64,000 bases of DNA from Clarkia xantiana subsp. parviflora (lineage: Eukaryota; Streptophyta; Magnoliopsida; Myrtales; Onagraceae): contig JAPTYO010000014.1 of the NCBI GenBank assembly GCA_036873135.1, positions 496,001 to 560,000 on the forward strand. The letters run 5' to 3'. The notes below the pieces were generated by a model. That model was not told the DNA's origin. It made no database searches and worked only from the letters and a program-made list of their open reading frames with translations. This document shows, piece by piece, positions 46,143 to 56,713 of the stretch (within the stretch, counting starts at the first letter, position 1; each line of letters opens with the position of its first letter). The position numbers and the translations under genes are program-made.

Positions 46143-48704
46143 TCATTTGGGATCCTCGGACCTCTCAGCTGCAGAGTTACCTTGTCCATGGTGCTGATCA
46201 CCATCTGTTGAGTGATCTTGCTTGCTTCCACCAAGAGCAGCCTCACTGTGCTGCTGCATTTGATGGTAGAGACCGCCATTGTTTGGTCTCATGCCACCAC
46301 CCATTTGGCCCTGGATGGCTTGGTGTTGGAGTAGTTGGTGGTGCATTTGCTGGTCTTGTGGCTGAAGTTGATGTGGACTGTTGAACTGCATTTGTGCCCT
46401 TTGGGGGAAGAAACCTGATTGTTGCTGCTGAGCCATTGCTGCTGCCTGGGGATGCTGCATGAAGAAACCACCTTGCTGCATTGATGGGTGTGGAGCCATC
46501 TGCAAAGTTTTCATTTTTAATTTTCAAATTTTTAAATTGGGTTAAGAACCTATTTAGTGTCTCAGGTTTACCCCATGTTGTTTTTAGGTGTCTCAAGATC
46601 AAATTGTTGCTTTTGAGGTGTCTCAGGTTTCATTTTGGTTGCTGAGACACCTGGGACATCCAAAAACAACAATTTGGTCCTTGGACACTAAATAGGTGCT
46701 TAACCCTGTTAAATTTTATCAACAAAAGATAGAACAAAGCCATAAGATAAACACTCCCCACCTGCTGTGGCGCTGATGGGGTCGGGGGTTGGGCATCGGC
46801 AATTGCAGCCAAATACATCAAATTCTTTTGCAGAAGAGCTTGGTACCTGACATTATCGTGTTACATCACATGGTCATTGTTGCAGGACCAAACCAAGAAC
46901 ACCAATACAAAAACAACATTGGTATAAATGTTTCACCTTTTTTCTTGTTGGCCAAAATGGTCATATTGAATATCTTTACATCTAATTTATACATAATCTC
47001 TCATTGATATATACCCAAAAGATGCCTTTAGGGCCTTAGGCCACAAACAAAACAGTCAATTTTATCAACAAAATGTTCATATTGAATCTTTTTTTTTATA
47101 ACTCATCTCTTTATATTTAATTCATACATAAAGCTCTATCTATTCTACCCAAAAGATGCCTTTAGAGCCTCAGGCCACAAACAAAACAGTCAATTTTATC
47201 AATGAAACAAAATAATCTCATCTACATACTTTCTGCAATATAACTGATGATGTTATTGCATTTGATTTTATTGGACGACTTTATACCAGCAAAATCAAGA
47301 ATTAATTACAATTTCTTACAATATAGAAAGTTTTCTTTTTCAGGCAAATGTGGGTTATTTTCGTATACCACCGCAAATTCTTTGTGATAGCAAAGTATTA
47401 AATAAATCAAAACCACAGTGACATGGACAAACCATTACACAGTGAAACCGAACCAGCAACTGAGAAAAGTTACAGAAGTTGAGAGAGAGACTCACTGGGC
47501 ACACTCAGCAAGTTTGCCAAGATTTTGATTGTCCAATATTGCAAGAATCAACTTTTTATTCTCCTCAAGGTACTGAAGATGAAGAATCATGAGAAACATT
47601 TATACATAAGTTAGAAAATGGTTGCCAACAAATAACATATGAAGAAAGAAACGAGAGATGGTCACATATTATGCTGGCTAATTTATTTGGATAACGTGCT
47701 CAAACATAAAACGTCTAGAAATATTCTCATGGTCATTGAACAGGAATCACTTCAAAAACCTATCAACCAAGACCTTATTAAAGGAAATCAAGGTACTGGA
47801 GATGAAGAATCAGGCAGAAACATTTATAGATAAGTTAGAAAATAGTTAATATGAAGAAAGAAACAAGAGACGGTTATATATTGTTTTGGCTAAATTATAT
47901 GGGTATCGTGCTTAAACATAAAACGTCTAGAAATATTCTCATGCTCGGTGAACAGAAATGAGTTAAAAATTTATAAACCAATAACTATTTAAAGGAAACC
48001 ATTCCGTTAAAATGACTGTTCCAGCAACATATAGAAGGCTCTCACAGTTCTATTGTATCTATTTATTCAAATTAAAATATCTCCAGGTTTTATGCAGCAA
48101 CTGATCCCTTATGAAAGATAATAATAAGAAAACAAGTCTAATTCTTCAAGTTGATACAGGAAGTGATTCATGATAAATAATAAATGATAATAAAGAAAAA
48201 TATGCATACATAATTAAAACAGCGAAAAAAACAAGAGTAGATATTAGCCAGTATTAGATATTTGTTTATAACCATCAAATGATTTTGCCAAAAGCTAGGG
48301 GCCATTCTTAGTGATTGTGATCTATATGAACAGTCCACTGTCAATCCCCAATAAATTTCATCACTGCATAAGAAGTTTTTTTCAGCAAACTACGAATACT
48401 TCAAGATACTGAAAAGTAGAACTAGCCGCCTAATTAATACATCAGCATCATATAACTCCCTGAAATTCAAATACTTCAACATCAAGAAAAAAGCTTCATT
48501 TTTGGGTGTCATAACCTGTAATATTGAAGGCGTCGGCAATTACTAGTACTAGCAAGCCATTACATCATGGAAGGCAAAGATAATAATTGATTAGGACCGA
48601 TATTGGTCGAAGAAAGAGAATATTTTCACCTTTTGAATCTGTTCGGTGGTGATGTTTGATGGATACGAAGGCATAGCCGGCATCATCGGCTGAGGCTGCT
48701 GCAT
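46143..48704 (-). CDS. GIF2: GRF-interacting factor (SSXT/SNH co-activator), GIF2-like
   Basis: Minus-strand exons 48704-48630, 47572-47496, 46846-46762 and 46499-46143 give 197 residues, close to Arabidopsis GIF2. Exons 1-3 encode the SNH domain (SNITTEQIQKYLEENKKLIL, LGKLAECAQYQALLQKNLMY, LAAIADAQPP). The last exon is the Gln-rich tail (MQQGGFFMQHPQAAAMAQQQ and HHQLLQHQAIQGQMGGGMRP) and ends in GQGNSAAERSEDPK. GIFs bind growth-regulating factors through the SNH domain and bring SWI/SNF remodelers to control cell proliferation in leaves and flowers; they act in the nucleus. CAQYQALLQ and the tail resemble GIF2/GIF3 rather than GIF1/AN3. A leader exon with an acceptor just upstream (CCAATTGCAG on the minus strand, near 48742) is likely. 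Intron 1 contains a tandem duplication of the exon 2 acceptor, intron 2 a 134-bp duplication and intron 3 a MITE. Confidence 0.93.
46539..46706. mobile_element. Mutator-type MITE, GGGTTAAG family, copy 2 (168 bp)
   Basis: The ends GGGTTAAGAACCTATTTAG and its inverse (one mismatch over 23 bases) bound a self-complementary interior that holds GTGTCTCAGG and its inverse. The flanks TTTTAAATT (46530-46538) and TGTTAAATT (46707-46715) match at eight of nine. It is inside intron 3 of the GIF2-like gene. Confidence 0.75.
46965..47215. repeat. 134-bp tandem duplication in GIF2-like intron 2
   Basis: CCCAAAAGATGCCTTTAG recurs at 47014 and 47148, followed in both copies by GGCCACAAACAAAACAGTCA and TTTTATCAA. 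Confidence 0.85.
47567..47999 (-). repeat. Tandem duplication of the GIF2-like intron 1/exon 2 junction
   Basis: Copy 1 (47567-47787) and copy 2 (47788-47999) share AAGGTACTGAAGATGAAGAA (one change), AAACATTTATA, AACATAAAACGTCTAGAAAT and a terminal AAAGGAAA. Copy 1 holds the genuine minus-strand acceptor CTTCAG at exon 2 (from 47572). Copy 2 keeps it as CTCCAG followed by the same TACCTTGA exon start, then loses the exon. Confidence 0.88.
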
Positions 48705-49968
48705 CGCTTCTCCTTGACGTAACTGATGAATTGATTGTTGCAGCTGCAATTGGAAAGACGGAAAAGCTAACCCTAGAAAATTCCTTGGATAATGATCGAA
48801 GAAGAAGGTGAAGGAAATAGAAGGGCTAGGATGGAGAGAGCTGAAACCTTAAAATTGAATTGGAAGAAGATTATGGTTCGATTCATTGAATTTCCTGAGA
48901 GAAGGAGATTCTTGTTTATTAATTAAGTTTTTTTTTCCCAATTAAGTTTACTAATAAATGGGTTAATCAATACACGGTCAATTAACTTTAATTTATTTAT
49001 AATTTACTAACTGAATTTCCAAATTTTGAATAAATTATTATATTTGTTATAATTTCTTTTAAATTAAACATAAAATAAACATGTCTCGATTATACAAAGT
49101 TTATTTTATAGGTTTCCAAAATGAATTTGACAATAAATTGTAAGGATTGTAGCTAGATAATAACATTTAATTGGATGTTCAAGTAAACCTCAACGCAACT
49201 TTGAGTATGTCTTAATTATTATCTAATTAAATGTATTTTATTAAAAAAAATTCAATTTCTTAACGGGTTTGTCTCAAGTACACGTTAAAAAATCCAATGT
49301 GGGCTAGCACTTATTTTATTTAAGTCCATTTGATGCAAATTATAATTGAAATATGAATTTGATCCAGGCCCATGTTATCATAATTTGGACTCGGACTATA
49401 CTACAAATTAATATTTAATAGCTCATTCCAATTACCTTAAGTAAATATATAGCACGTCTATATTACTTTAATAAAAAAATGCCCAATTTTACTATTAAAA
49501 AAAACCAACTTAAAAAAAAGAAAAAACATTGATTTGCAACAAAAAAAAAAGGTTAATTGATGAAGCCCAGTTCTAAATTGCTAAATATATATGCAATAAG
49601 AAACTTGCAGGGCATCTCCACATTGACTAATGTGCCACTAGGGGATCTCATTTGGTGGGTAAGCACCACCAATACCAATAGCATGAAACATTTATTATAT
49701 AATAATAATAATATAAGATATAAGATAAGATAATTGATATTGTATATGTACATAAATTGTTTATAGCCTTATAGGAGACTTAATATATATATATACATAA
49801 AGTAATATATAAGGAGATATAGATAGCGTAGATAGGACGTAATAAATAATAATCGAAAGATTACATCTTCTAAAATTTATAATATATATTTTTAATGTGC
49901 TTCACAAAATATTTGTTTCATCGGAAACGCACATTTTAAATTGTAAGGGTTGAAAACGAGCATTAGAT

Positions 49969-50530
49969 TAGGGGTGGCAATTCGTGCTATCGTGCGTGCT
50001 ATCGTGCGCATCAGTGATCGTGTCGTGTTAAACTTAATGAACACGAACACGCACGATAAGCTTATCGTGCCACATTTTACAAACACGAACACGACACGGA
50101 TATTTTCGTGCGTGTTCGTGTCGTGCTATCGTGTTGTGAAGGATATTCGGTTGTATATATATATATACGAGATCTTTGAGCAAAAATCAAAATAATTAAC
50201 TTCATATTTAAAAAACCATGAATTAATATGTCACTATTCATAAGTTAGTATTATATAGTTTAAAAACACTAAATAATAAACCACTAATTTGAGGTAATAG
50301 ATAAGATTTGCTCAAAAAATACTTAAAATTTAGTCTTATTAGCACAACTTTATCGTGTTATCGTGCGTGTCGTGTTAGGATACTCAAACACGAACACGGC
50401 ACGGAAGTTATATCGTGTTAGTCGTGTTCGTGCTATCGTGTTATCGTACTGTCATATGCTAGCACGAACACGGTTTTTTTCGTGCGTGTTCGTATCGTGC
50501 TATCGTGTCGTGTCACAAATTGCCAGCCTA
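49969..50530. mobile_element. Non-autonomous hAT element (562 bp) with perfect 8-bp TSD
   Basis: The left end TAGGGGTGGCAATTCGTG and the right end, read inverted, TAGGCTGGCAATTTGTG are terminal inverted repeats of the plant hAT type. CATTAGAT flanks both sides exactly (49961-49968 and 50531-50538), the 8-bp duplication that hAT transposases make. Both subterminal regions are packed with CGTGCTATCGTG and CACGAACACG motifs in both orientations; the 200-bp centre is plain AT-rich DNA. There is no transposase frame, so it would need an autonomous partner. Confidence 0.9.
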
Positions 50531-50820
50531 CATTAGATGATCCGTCGCTAGTCGGTCATAGATACAACACTTTTAGCATTTGCATTTATTAAGGACACTT
50601 CTGGATCATAACATTTAAGGCACCGTGCATTGAATTTGTATCGATAACATTTCAATAGTCCCACCTTCTAGAAGTTTGTCCCTTTTTTGGCCAATTTAAG
50701 CATGTCCTTGATATTTGTAAGAAGCTAACATTAGCAAAATATGCCCTAATTAATTTTATCAAACAACCCACATTCAGTAATGTTGAATTAGTACTTTTAT
50801 ATATATAATATATTGTAATA

Positions 50821-51203
50821 TGGTTGATACCATAATCATCGTCGGATTTTTCTGTTAAATTTGATAGATTTGAGTTTTATAATTTCATAAAATTCAACAT
50901 CAAGAGCATTTTAAAAAAGGAACAAATGTCACTTTTGCTTCAGTTTAACTTATATCAATTATGTGTACATACAATGAAAATGAAGTAATTCTGTAAAATT
51001 AATGTTCAATTTAACTTAATTGACATAAATATACATGAATTGAAGAAAACGCATACCCAAATCTGTTAAATTCAACAGAAAAAACGGACGGAAACACAAA
51101 AAACAACAAAAATAAAACCTGAAACATCTATTAGTAACAATGTAAACTTGAAACACCTAAAATCAATATGTGCAAGTTTGGGCGGTGATTAAATTCTTAA
51201 CCC
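50821..51203. mobile_element. Mutator-type MITE, GGGTTAAG family, copy 3 (383 bp)
   Basis: The right end (inverted GGGTTAAGAATTTAATCACC) and the interior (AAATTCAACAGAAAAAACGG, ACAAAAAACAACAAAAATAA) match the copy at 23940-24264. The left end (TGGTTGATACCATAATCATC) is diverged. The flanks ATTGTAATA (50812-50820) and ATTATAATA (51204-51212) match at eight of nine. Confidence 0.6.
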
Positions 51204-51414
51204 ATTATAATAATATATATATATATTAATTTGCGCATCTTAATTTTTATGTATTACTTTATTATATTACTTTAAGTAAATTAAATATGTCATTAAAAAA
51301 AATTTTACAAGCATTTTTACAAAAATAAAAAATAAAAAATCTGAACACTAATTAGAATATTATAACTTAATTATGATACTTAAAATTTAAAATATTAATA
51401 AACTAATATATATT

Positions 51415-51446
<32 letters not shown>

Positions 51447-52051
51447 AATATAGCTATAATAAAAAGAAATACCTAGGAGACTAATTAATAATTATAATGG
51501 TGGTGGTAGTTACGTAAATGCCTCCTCATGCAGTAAGTGTGGGTTGGTTTGTCTAACGGGTGAACTCTATGAGGCCACGTCTATTGCTCCCATTTGTATA
51601 GGACACGACATCACTCGTCCCATGAAATATGTTGTGTCTTTTCTTTTAAATTTAGGTAACACCAACATTTTTATATTATTATTATACTCAATAAATTGAG
51701 TGGATAGGATACTAAATTAAAATTATATATTATATATAGTTTAAATAATGCCGAACTAAGTTATGAGAGAAGTTTGTGATTTTTCTACGACCATATATAT
51801 ATACTTTGGTTATTTAGGGAATAGATGGAATTAAATTTGATTAGACTTATCATATTTAATTGGTGTAGATATAGATTCTAAGTCATTCACTAGTCTATTT
51901 CTTGTCATTAATAATGTGAGGCGTGAGAGAAATGCCGCGTGTTACGTCGGTAGATGTTATATGGAGAGTAAATTTATTGTGACGATTGAATTGCTAAATT
52001 AGGAATTAAAAAACACATAATAAAGTATGGGTAAACTTAAAATAAATTAAA

Positions 52052-52452
52052 GGTTAATTACCAAAAAAACCAAACTCAGTTTTGAGCATTTTGCAAAAAA
52101 TAAACCGAACTTTTTTATCTATAAAAAACAAACTCAACTTTCAAATTTATAGCAAATCACAAACTACATTGTTTTCTGCAATAATAAATTACATGAAATT
52201 GTGCATGTTATAGTCACATCATGCATATTAACATGACATGTCATAGATAAATCAATATAACTTTTATTAAAATACATTTCGTGGATGTTAAATATTCAGT
52301 TTTATCACTTTTTAATAGAAAATCATCAAAATATGCATTTTGTTATAATGTTTAAAGTTTAGTTTGTTGTTTATTAAGAAAAAAAGTTCGATTTATTTTT
52401 TACAAACGCATAAAGTTCAGTTTGTTTTTTTTTTTTTTTTTGATAATTAACT
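52052..52452. mobile_element. Foldback Mutator-type MITE (401 bp) upstream of FLS
   Basis: About 70-bp terminal inverted repeats: left GGTTAATTACCAAAAAAACC, right (reverse) AGTTAATTATCAAAAAAAAA, then shared AAACT(C/G)A(A/G) and AAAAAATAAA(C/T)CGAACTTTT blocks. ATAAATTAAA flanks both ends exactly (52042-52051 and 52453-52462). It ends about 320 bp before the FLS start codon, so it borders the promoter. Confidence 0.8.
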
Positions 52453-52635
52453 ATAAATTAAAAGATACTCAACCGCAACTACACTCACTAACCTGTTGTT
52501 CTAAATCCATCGTTTTTCTTTAATAAATCCATCAGTATTGTTAATAATGACATATAATGTATACTATTTTTTATTTTTTTTTAAAGTTTGTATTATTTAC
52601 GGTCCCGTGATATATTATTATAATATAATATATAA

Positions 52636-52643
52636 TGACGTCA
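52636..52643 (+). promoter_or_regulatory. C-box (TGACGTCA) in the FLS promoter
   Basis: A perfect palindromic bZIP site 48 bp upstream of the TATA box. A second ACGT core, TACGTA, is at 52664-52669. HY5-type bZIP factors bind ACGT elements in flavonol gene promoters. Confidence 0.55.
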
Positions 52644-52690
52644 TTATTATTATATTATAAGTATACGTAACAACGCTTTCTCTTACTATC

Positions 52691-52700
52691 TATATATAAA
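52691..52700 (+). promoter_or_regulatory. TATA box of FLS
   Basis: TATATATAAA lies 71-80 bases upstream of the FLS ATG, leaving a short leader that contains ACC-rich CACCACCTACACC. Confidence 0.65.
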
Positions 52701-52770
52701 TCGATTCACCACCTTTCCATATATCCCACACCACCTACACCGGAGATAATACACAAAACCGTCGCCGGCG

Positions 52771-55007
52771 ATGCCAACGGAGGTGCAGACTGTCCAGGCG
52801 GTGGCGGCGTTCTCCAAGGAGACCATCCCGACGGAGTTCATCCGCCCCGAGACAGAGCAACCGGCGATCACCACCTTCCACGGCCCCGTCCCCGAGATCC
52901 CGACCATCGACCTCGGCGACTCCGACCACCGCAAGGTGGTGGCGGCGGTGGCGGCAGCGAGCACGGAGTGGGGGATCTTTCAGGTGGTGAACCACGGGAT
53001 TCCGGTGGAGCTGATTCAGCGGTTGCAGCGCGTGGGGAGGGAGTTCTTCGAGCTGCCATTGGAGGAGAAGGAGAAGTACGCGAAGAAAGATGGAGAGGAG
53101 GGAGTGGACGGCTATGGAAGTAAGTTGCAGAAGGATCTGGAAGGGAAGAAGGGGTGGGTGGATCATTTGTTTCATAAGATCTGGCCGCCGGCGAGGATCG
53201 ATTACCGATATTGGCCGGAGAACCCTCCTTCTTACAGGTCTGAACCCTAAATACAGTACAGCAATTCATCCCTTAAATATAATTTTGTTTTGTTTTTAAA
53301 AATAAAAAAAATATTCGTAGCTAATATTTTACTCAACTCTTAAAGACTAATTTTACGTTATATAAGCATGAAGTATGATAAGAGTGTTAATTTTCTGATA
53401 ACCCGTTTGGAACACTCGCGGAAAAAAAACAAAAAAATTGTCTTATGTGGCTTCCATAAACAATTACTATATAAGAAAATTGATAATTTATGATGATGTT
53501 ATTTTTAATTAATAAAAGCACTTCCTTAAAAAAAAATTTAGGAATTTATTAAATTTAATGTAAATTCATTAAAAAACTCAAAAATAAATCGTGAATGATT
53601 TTTCTTAAAAAATTATACCAGTTTTTTGTTTGAATTCATTCTATTAGAAATTTCTTAAAATTTGTATTTGTAAAAAAAAAAAAACAACGTATCTTTACAT
53701 ATAAATCTATATGTCGTCACTAATAAAAATCTTACAAATGTCTAGATTTCTTATAGTGAGTATTAAACTGTATAATTTCGCGTAGCTAATGCTAAACGTA
53801 TGTTCGTAATTTTTTTTTTTTATTTACAGGGAGGTTAATGAGGAATACGCGAAGCACATCCGGCAAGTTGCCGATAAGCTCTTCGGCATCTTATCTCTAG
53901 GGTTAGGGTTACCGGAAACCGCCATAAAGGAGGCGATCGGAGGGGAGGAGCTACTCTATCAGCTCAAGATCAATTACTATCCTCCATGCCCAAGGCCTGA
54001 CCTAGCCCTAGGCGTGGTGGCCCACACTGATCTTTCGACACTCACCATTCTCGTGCCAAACGAGGTCCCGGGGCTCCAAGTCCTGAAAGACGATCGATGG
54101 ATCGATGCTAAGTACATTCCAAACGCGTTAATTATCCACATTGGCGACCAAATTGAGGTTTGTGCATTGTTATGACGTTATTTGATTAATAATGTTGATT
54201 ATTTATGTGGTATGGGACGTTATAGATGCATTTATGAACATATATGATAGGAGAAATTATTGCCTAGGACGGTGTCAACACGTAGCACTGTGTTGGTGCT
54301 CTGCCAATTAAAATGTGACATGTAGTAATATGCCGTTATTTTATGAGACGTGGCACATGCTGATAGGCTAACTGGGCACTAACACATTGCCACGTGTTGG
54401 ATCAGTCCTAGCCAATGATTTCTCATATGATAGACTAAGAGATATAAAACTTACAATTCAATTATAGGGTTTTGAATGGTGGGTACATTTTGTGGAAAAG
54501 AAAAAGTTAGCTACGATAAATTTCTATTATATATAATTATTGAAATTCAATTTTTATATATATATATATAAGTTCAATTTTAATAATTATATATAGCAAA
54601 AAATTATTATAGTTTATCTTGTCGCGGTCCAATCACATTAATTTTACCAATAAACAAAACTAGTTGTGACAAAATAACTAAACTTTTAGCGATTACTAAA
54701 AAATAACTAAACTTTTAGCAACATTTTATTTTGTCGGTAAATATTGTATTTCGAGGTCGGAGCGTAAGTATACTAAAATTTATTATTTTCTCAGATTCTG
54801 AGCAATGGAAAGTACAAGAGCGTTTTGCACAGATCAACGGTTGAGAAGGAGAGGACCAGAATGTCGTGGCCGGTGTTTTTGGAGCCTCCGGTTGATCTCG
54901 TGGTGGGCCCGTTTCCACAGCTAATTAACGACAAAAACCCTGCGAAATATAAGGCGAAAAAGTTTAAGGAATATATGTATTGTAAACTCAACAACATTCC
55001 GCAATAA
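52771..55007 (+). CDS. FLS: Flavonol synthase (2-oxoglutarate/Fe(II) dioxygenase)
   Basis: Exons 52771-53237, 53830-54157 and 54795-55007 give 335 residues, the usual FLS size and three-exon plan. The FLS-specific motif PxxxIRxxxEQP is present ([12 protein letters not shown], residues about 20-31), as is SxxTxLVP (STLTILVP). Iron ligands are H and D in VAHTDLS and H in VLHRSTV; R and S in RTRMS bind 2-oxoglutarate. CPRPDLAL is the family's conserved stretch before the first histidine. The enzyme turns dihydroflavonols (dihydrokaempferol, dihydroquercetin) into flavonols in the cytosol. The coding sequence is GC-rich and the introns AT-rich. Intron 2 contains a MITE. The promoter has a TATA box and a C-box, fitting light and UV-B control by HY5-type bZIP factors. 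Anthocyanidin synthase is excluded by the FLS-specific motifs. Confidence 0.94.
54251..54424. mobile_element. Mutator-type MITE (174 bp) in FLS intron 2, perfect 9-bp TSD
   Basis: The ends GAGAAATTATTGCCTAGGAC and, inverted, GAGAAATCATTGGCTAGGAC match at 18 of 20, and the inverted similarity continues through CAACACGT to TGTTGGTGC. ATATGATAG flanks both sides exactly (54242-54250 and 54425-54433). Clean edges suggest a fairly recent insertion. Confidence 0.88.
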
Positions 55008-55738
55008 TCAGTTATTTTATTAATCAATCTTTGGTCTCTCTAGTTTACCTTAAATAAATGTCGTGTATTATGCTTCGAATCACGAGAGAATTGTTGTTAA
55101 TTTTTAGTTACCGTGTTTCTTTGTAATGGTGGATATATATATCATAAATTATTACACTACAAATATCAAATGTTTACGAATTACTTATCTAGTGTCGGTA
55201 AAAGTCTTAATAGGTAAAGTTATGTCGCTAAAAATATTGTGAGTAAATTACCTAATTGGTACCCTTGACTATATAAATATGTAGTTTTGGTGATTTTTTA
55301 TTTTATTTATAATAATTAGTAATTTAACATATTTTGTAATTGCATAGAGGTTTAAGTGAATCAAGTTACTCAGTACTGTAAAAATTCAATTCGTACTAAA
55401 AAATTCATAGTCAAAACTTTTTTGTCTGTCGAGTCAAATTCGAACTTGATAATGTTCAAACATTCGTAAACATGATAAATATATTGCGATATACTTCAGT
55501 TTTATTATATGGTTATTATTTATTATAATTATATATTATAATTATATATTTGGACATCACCGAAATTATTAATTTAGAAAGCGAAATGTGTCCCTCAATT
55601 TCATATATAATAGGACATATATAGAAGTGTACTCTCGATCCTTTTGTATGGTTAGGCCACACCCACATTGCTCAAGTCTCTACAACAACAACCAACAACA
55701 AGCTGGTGGACCAAATATTTATGGGAACTATAACTACT

Positions 55739-55740
<2 letters not shown>

Positions 55741-55815
<75 letters not shown>
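55741..55815. repeat. TA microsatellite (about 37 repeats)
   Basis: A near-perfect TA run of about 75 bp. Confidence 0.95.
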
Positions 55816-55821
<6 letters not shown>

Positions 55822-55824
55822 ATG

Positions 55825-56048
55825 AATTCAAGTGATAATAATTATATCCAAATAGTTTTGTCCTAAAAAAGTTATATCCAAGTCCAACTAGTGTTAATTA
55901 ATTAGTTATATATATATATATGTAAGTCATGCATTGAAATATATATGCAGTAGTAATCTTAATATATATAGTTCAATCCATGTCTCATATATATATAACA
56001 TAACATGACTAGCTAGCTAGTTGGATGATAATTATTATCACTTGAATT
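55825..56048. repeat. Inverted repeat (21-bp perfect arms, ~180-bp loop)
   Basis: AATTCAAGTGATAATAATTA (55825-55844) and its exact inverse (56029-56048) extend with few mismatches to about 35 bp, and the left arm abuts the TA microsatellite. It may be an eroded foldback transposon; no target duplication was found. Confidence 0.7.
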
Positions 56049-56455
56049 ACTCTATATATATATTGCGATTCATAATTTCTCTATTCTTAGATTTTTCTAT
56101 ATTATTACTAAGTACTAACACGTGCAATTAATGCACATGCATATTATTTTTTATTTAAAAAAGTACGTGTCCCCATACACACAGGACTTTGTTTCACTTT
56201 GTATAGCTAAAATCACTTTGAATGTACAACATTACACGAGCATATCTAATCATGCATGAGCTTGAATATATATAAAGCTATATATATAGACCATATGCAT
56301 GCAATTAATATAGAAGGCAAATTAATGCAATAATAACAAGACCCGACAAATTAATTAACCCTAATTAATAATAACATTATGTCTTCTTAGTAAAATAGAA
56401 TGTGGAATAATGATCAACAAACTGATTAACTAACAAAACATCAATCGATCAATCA

Positions 56456-56713
56456 CTAGGAGAAATTAGAAGACGCCAAGTCCTCTAAAAAACTACCGAA
56501 CGACACGTCATCACATGGAAGAACAATTTTTCCGTCGCTACGATACCCGAACTCATCAGCCGCATTCTCCATCAGCGTCTGAAACATCGGGTTTGTCAAG
56601 TACGATATCGGAACCGCGAACCGTTTGAGTGTTTTTCCGACATAGACGACGAAATGGCCTTTCGGGGCTTTCTTCCCTTCTTGGAGCTCGAACTTCTTAA
56701 GCTTCTGCAACAT
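56456..56713 (-). CDS. SAUR: SAUR-family small auxin-up RNA protein
   Basis: Intronless, 85 residues. The SAUR core is complete: KGHFVVYVGKTLKRFAVPIS, YLTNPMFQTLMENAADEFGY, and the GKIVLPCDDVSF end. SAUR proteins inhibit PP2C.D phosphatases, which keeps plasma-membrane H+-ATPases active and promotes cell expansion; most are auxin-induced and short-lived. A minus-strand TATAAATA lies about 100 bp upstream (near 56812-56819). No second SAUR is in the window, although the family often forms clusters. Subgroup not assigned. Confidence 0.93.
   Translation of the reverse strand: MLQKLKKFELQEGKKAPKGHFVVYVGKTLKRFAVPISYLTNPMFQTLMENAADEFGYRSDGKIVLPCDDVSFGSFLEDLASSNFS

Larger units (their letters stand above)
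48705..52770. other. MITE-rich intergenic region between GIF2-like and FLS
   Basis: 48705 to about 48860 is the likely GIF2-like leader and promoter. The rest is AT-rich and holds a hAT element (49969-50530), a GGGTTAAG-family MITE (50821-51203), a second Mutator-type MITE (52052-52452) and the FLS promoter (about 52550-52770). No gene is seen. Confidence 0.6.
55008..56455. other. Intergenic: FLS to SAUR (convergent)
   Basis: AT-rich. It contains a TA microsatellite (55741-55815) that runs into a long inverted repeat (55825-56048). No gene is recognised; a frame with a Tyr-Ile run at 55588-55821 is microsatellite translation. Confidence 0.6.

Noticed and set aside
50000..50520. Dense CGTGCTATCGTG/CACGAACACG repeats, considered as a CRISPR-like or satellite array
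   Set aside because: Motifs are irregular, in both orientations, and bounded by hAT terminal repeats with an 8-bp target duplication, so they belong to a transposon.
2644..55007. UVR8 and FLS as parts of a metabolic gene cluster
   Set aside because: About 47 kb and some ten unrelated genes separate them, and no other flavonoid enzyme is present. Only the regulatory link is worth testing.
55588..55821. 77-codon frame ending in a Tyr-Ile run
   Set aside because: It is translation of the TA microsatellite and has no recognisable domain.
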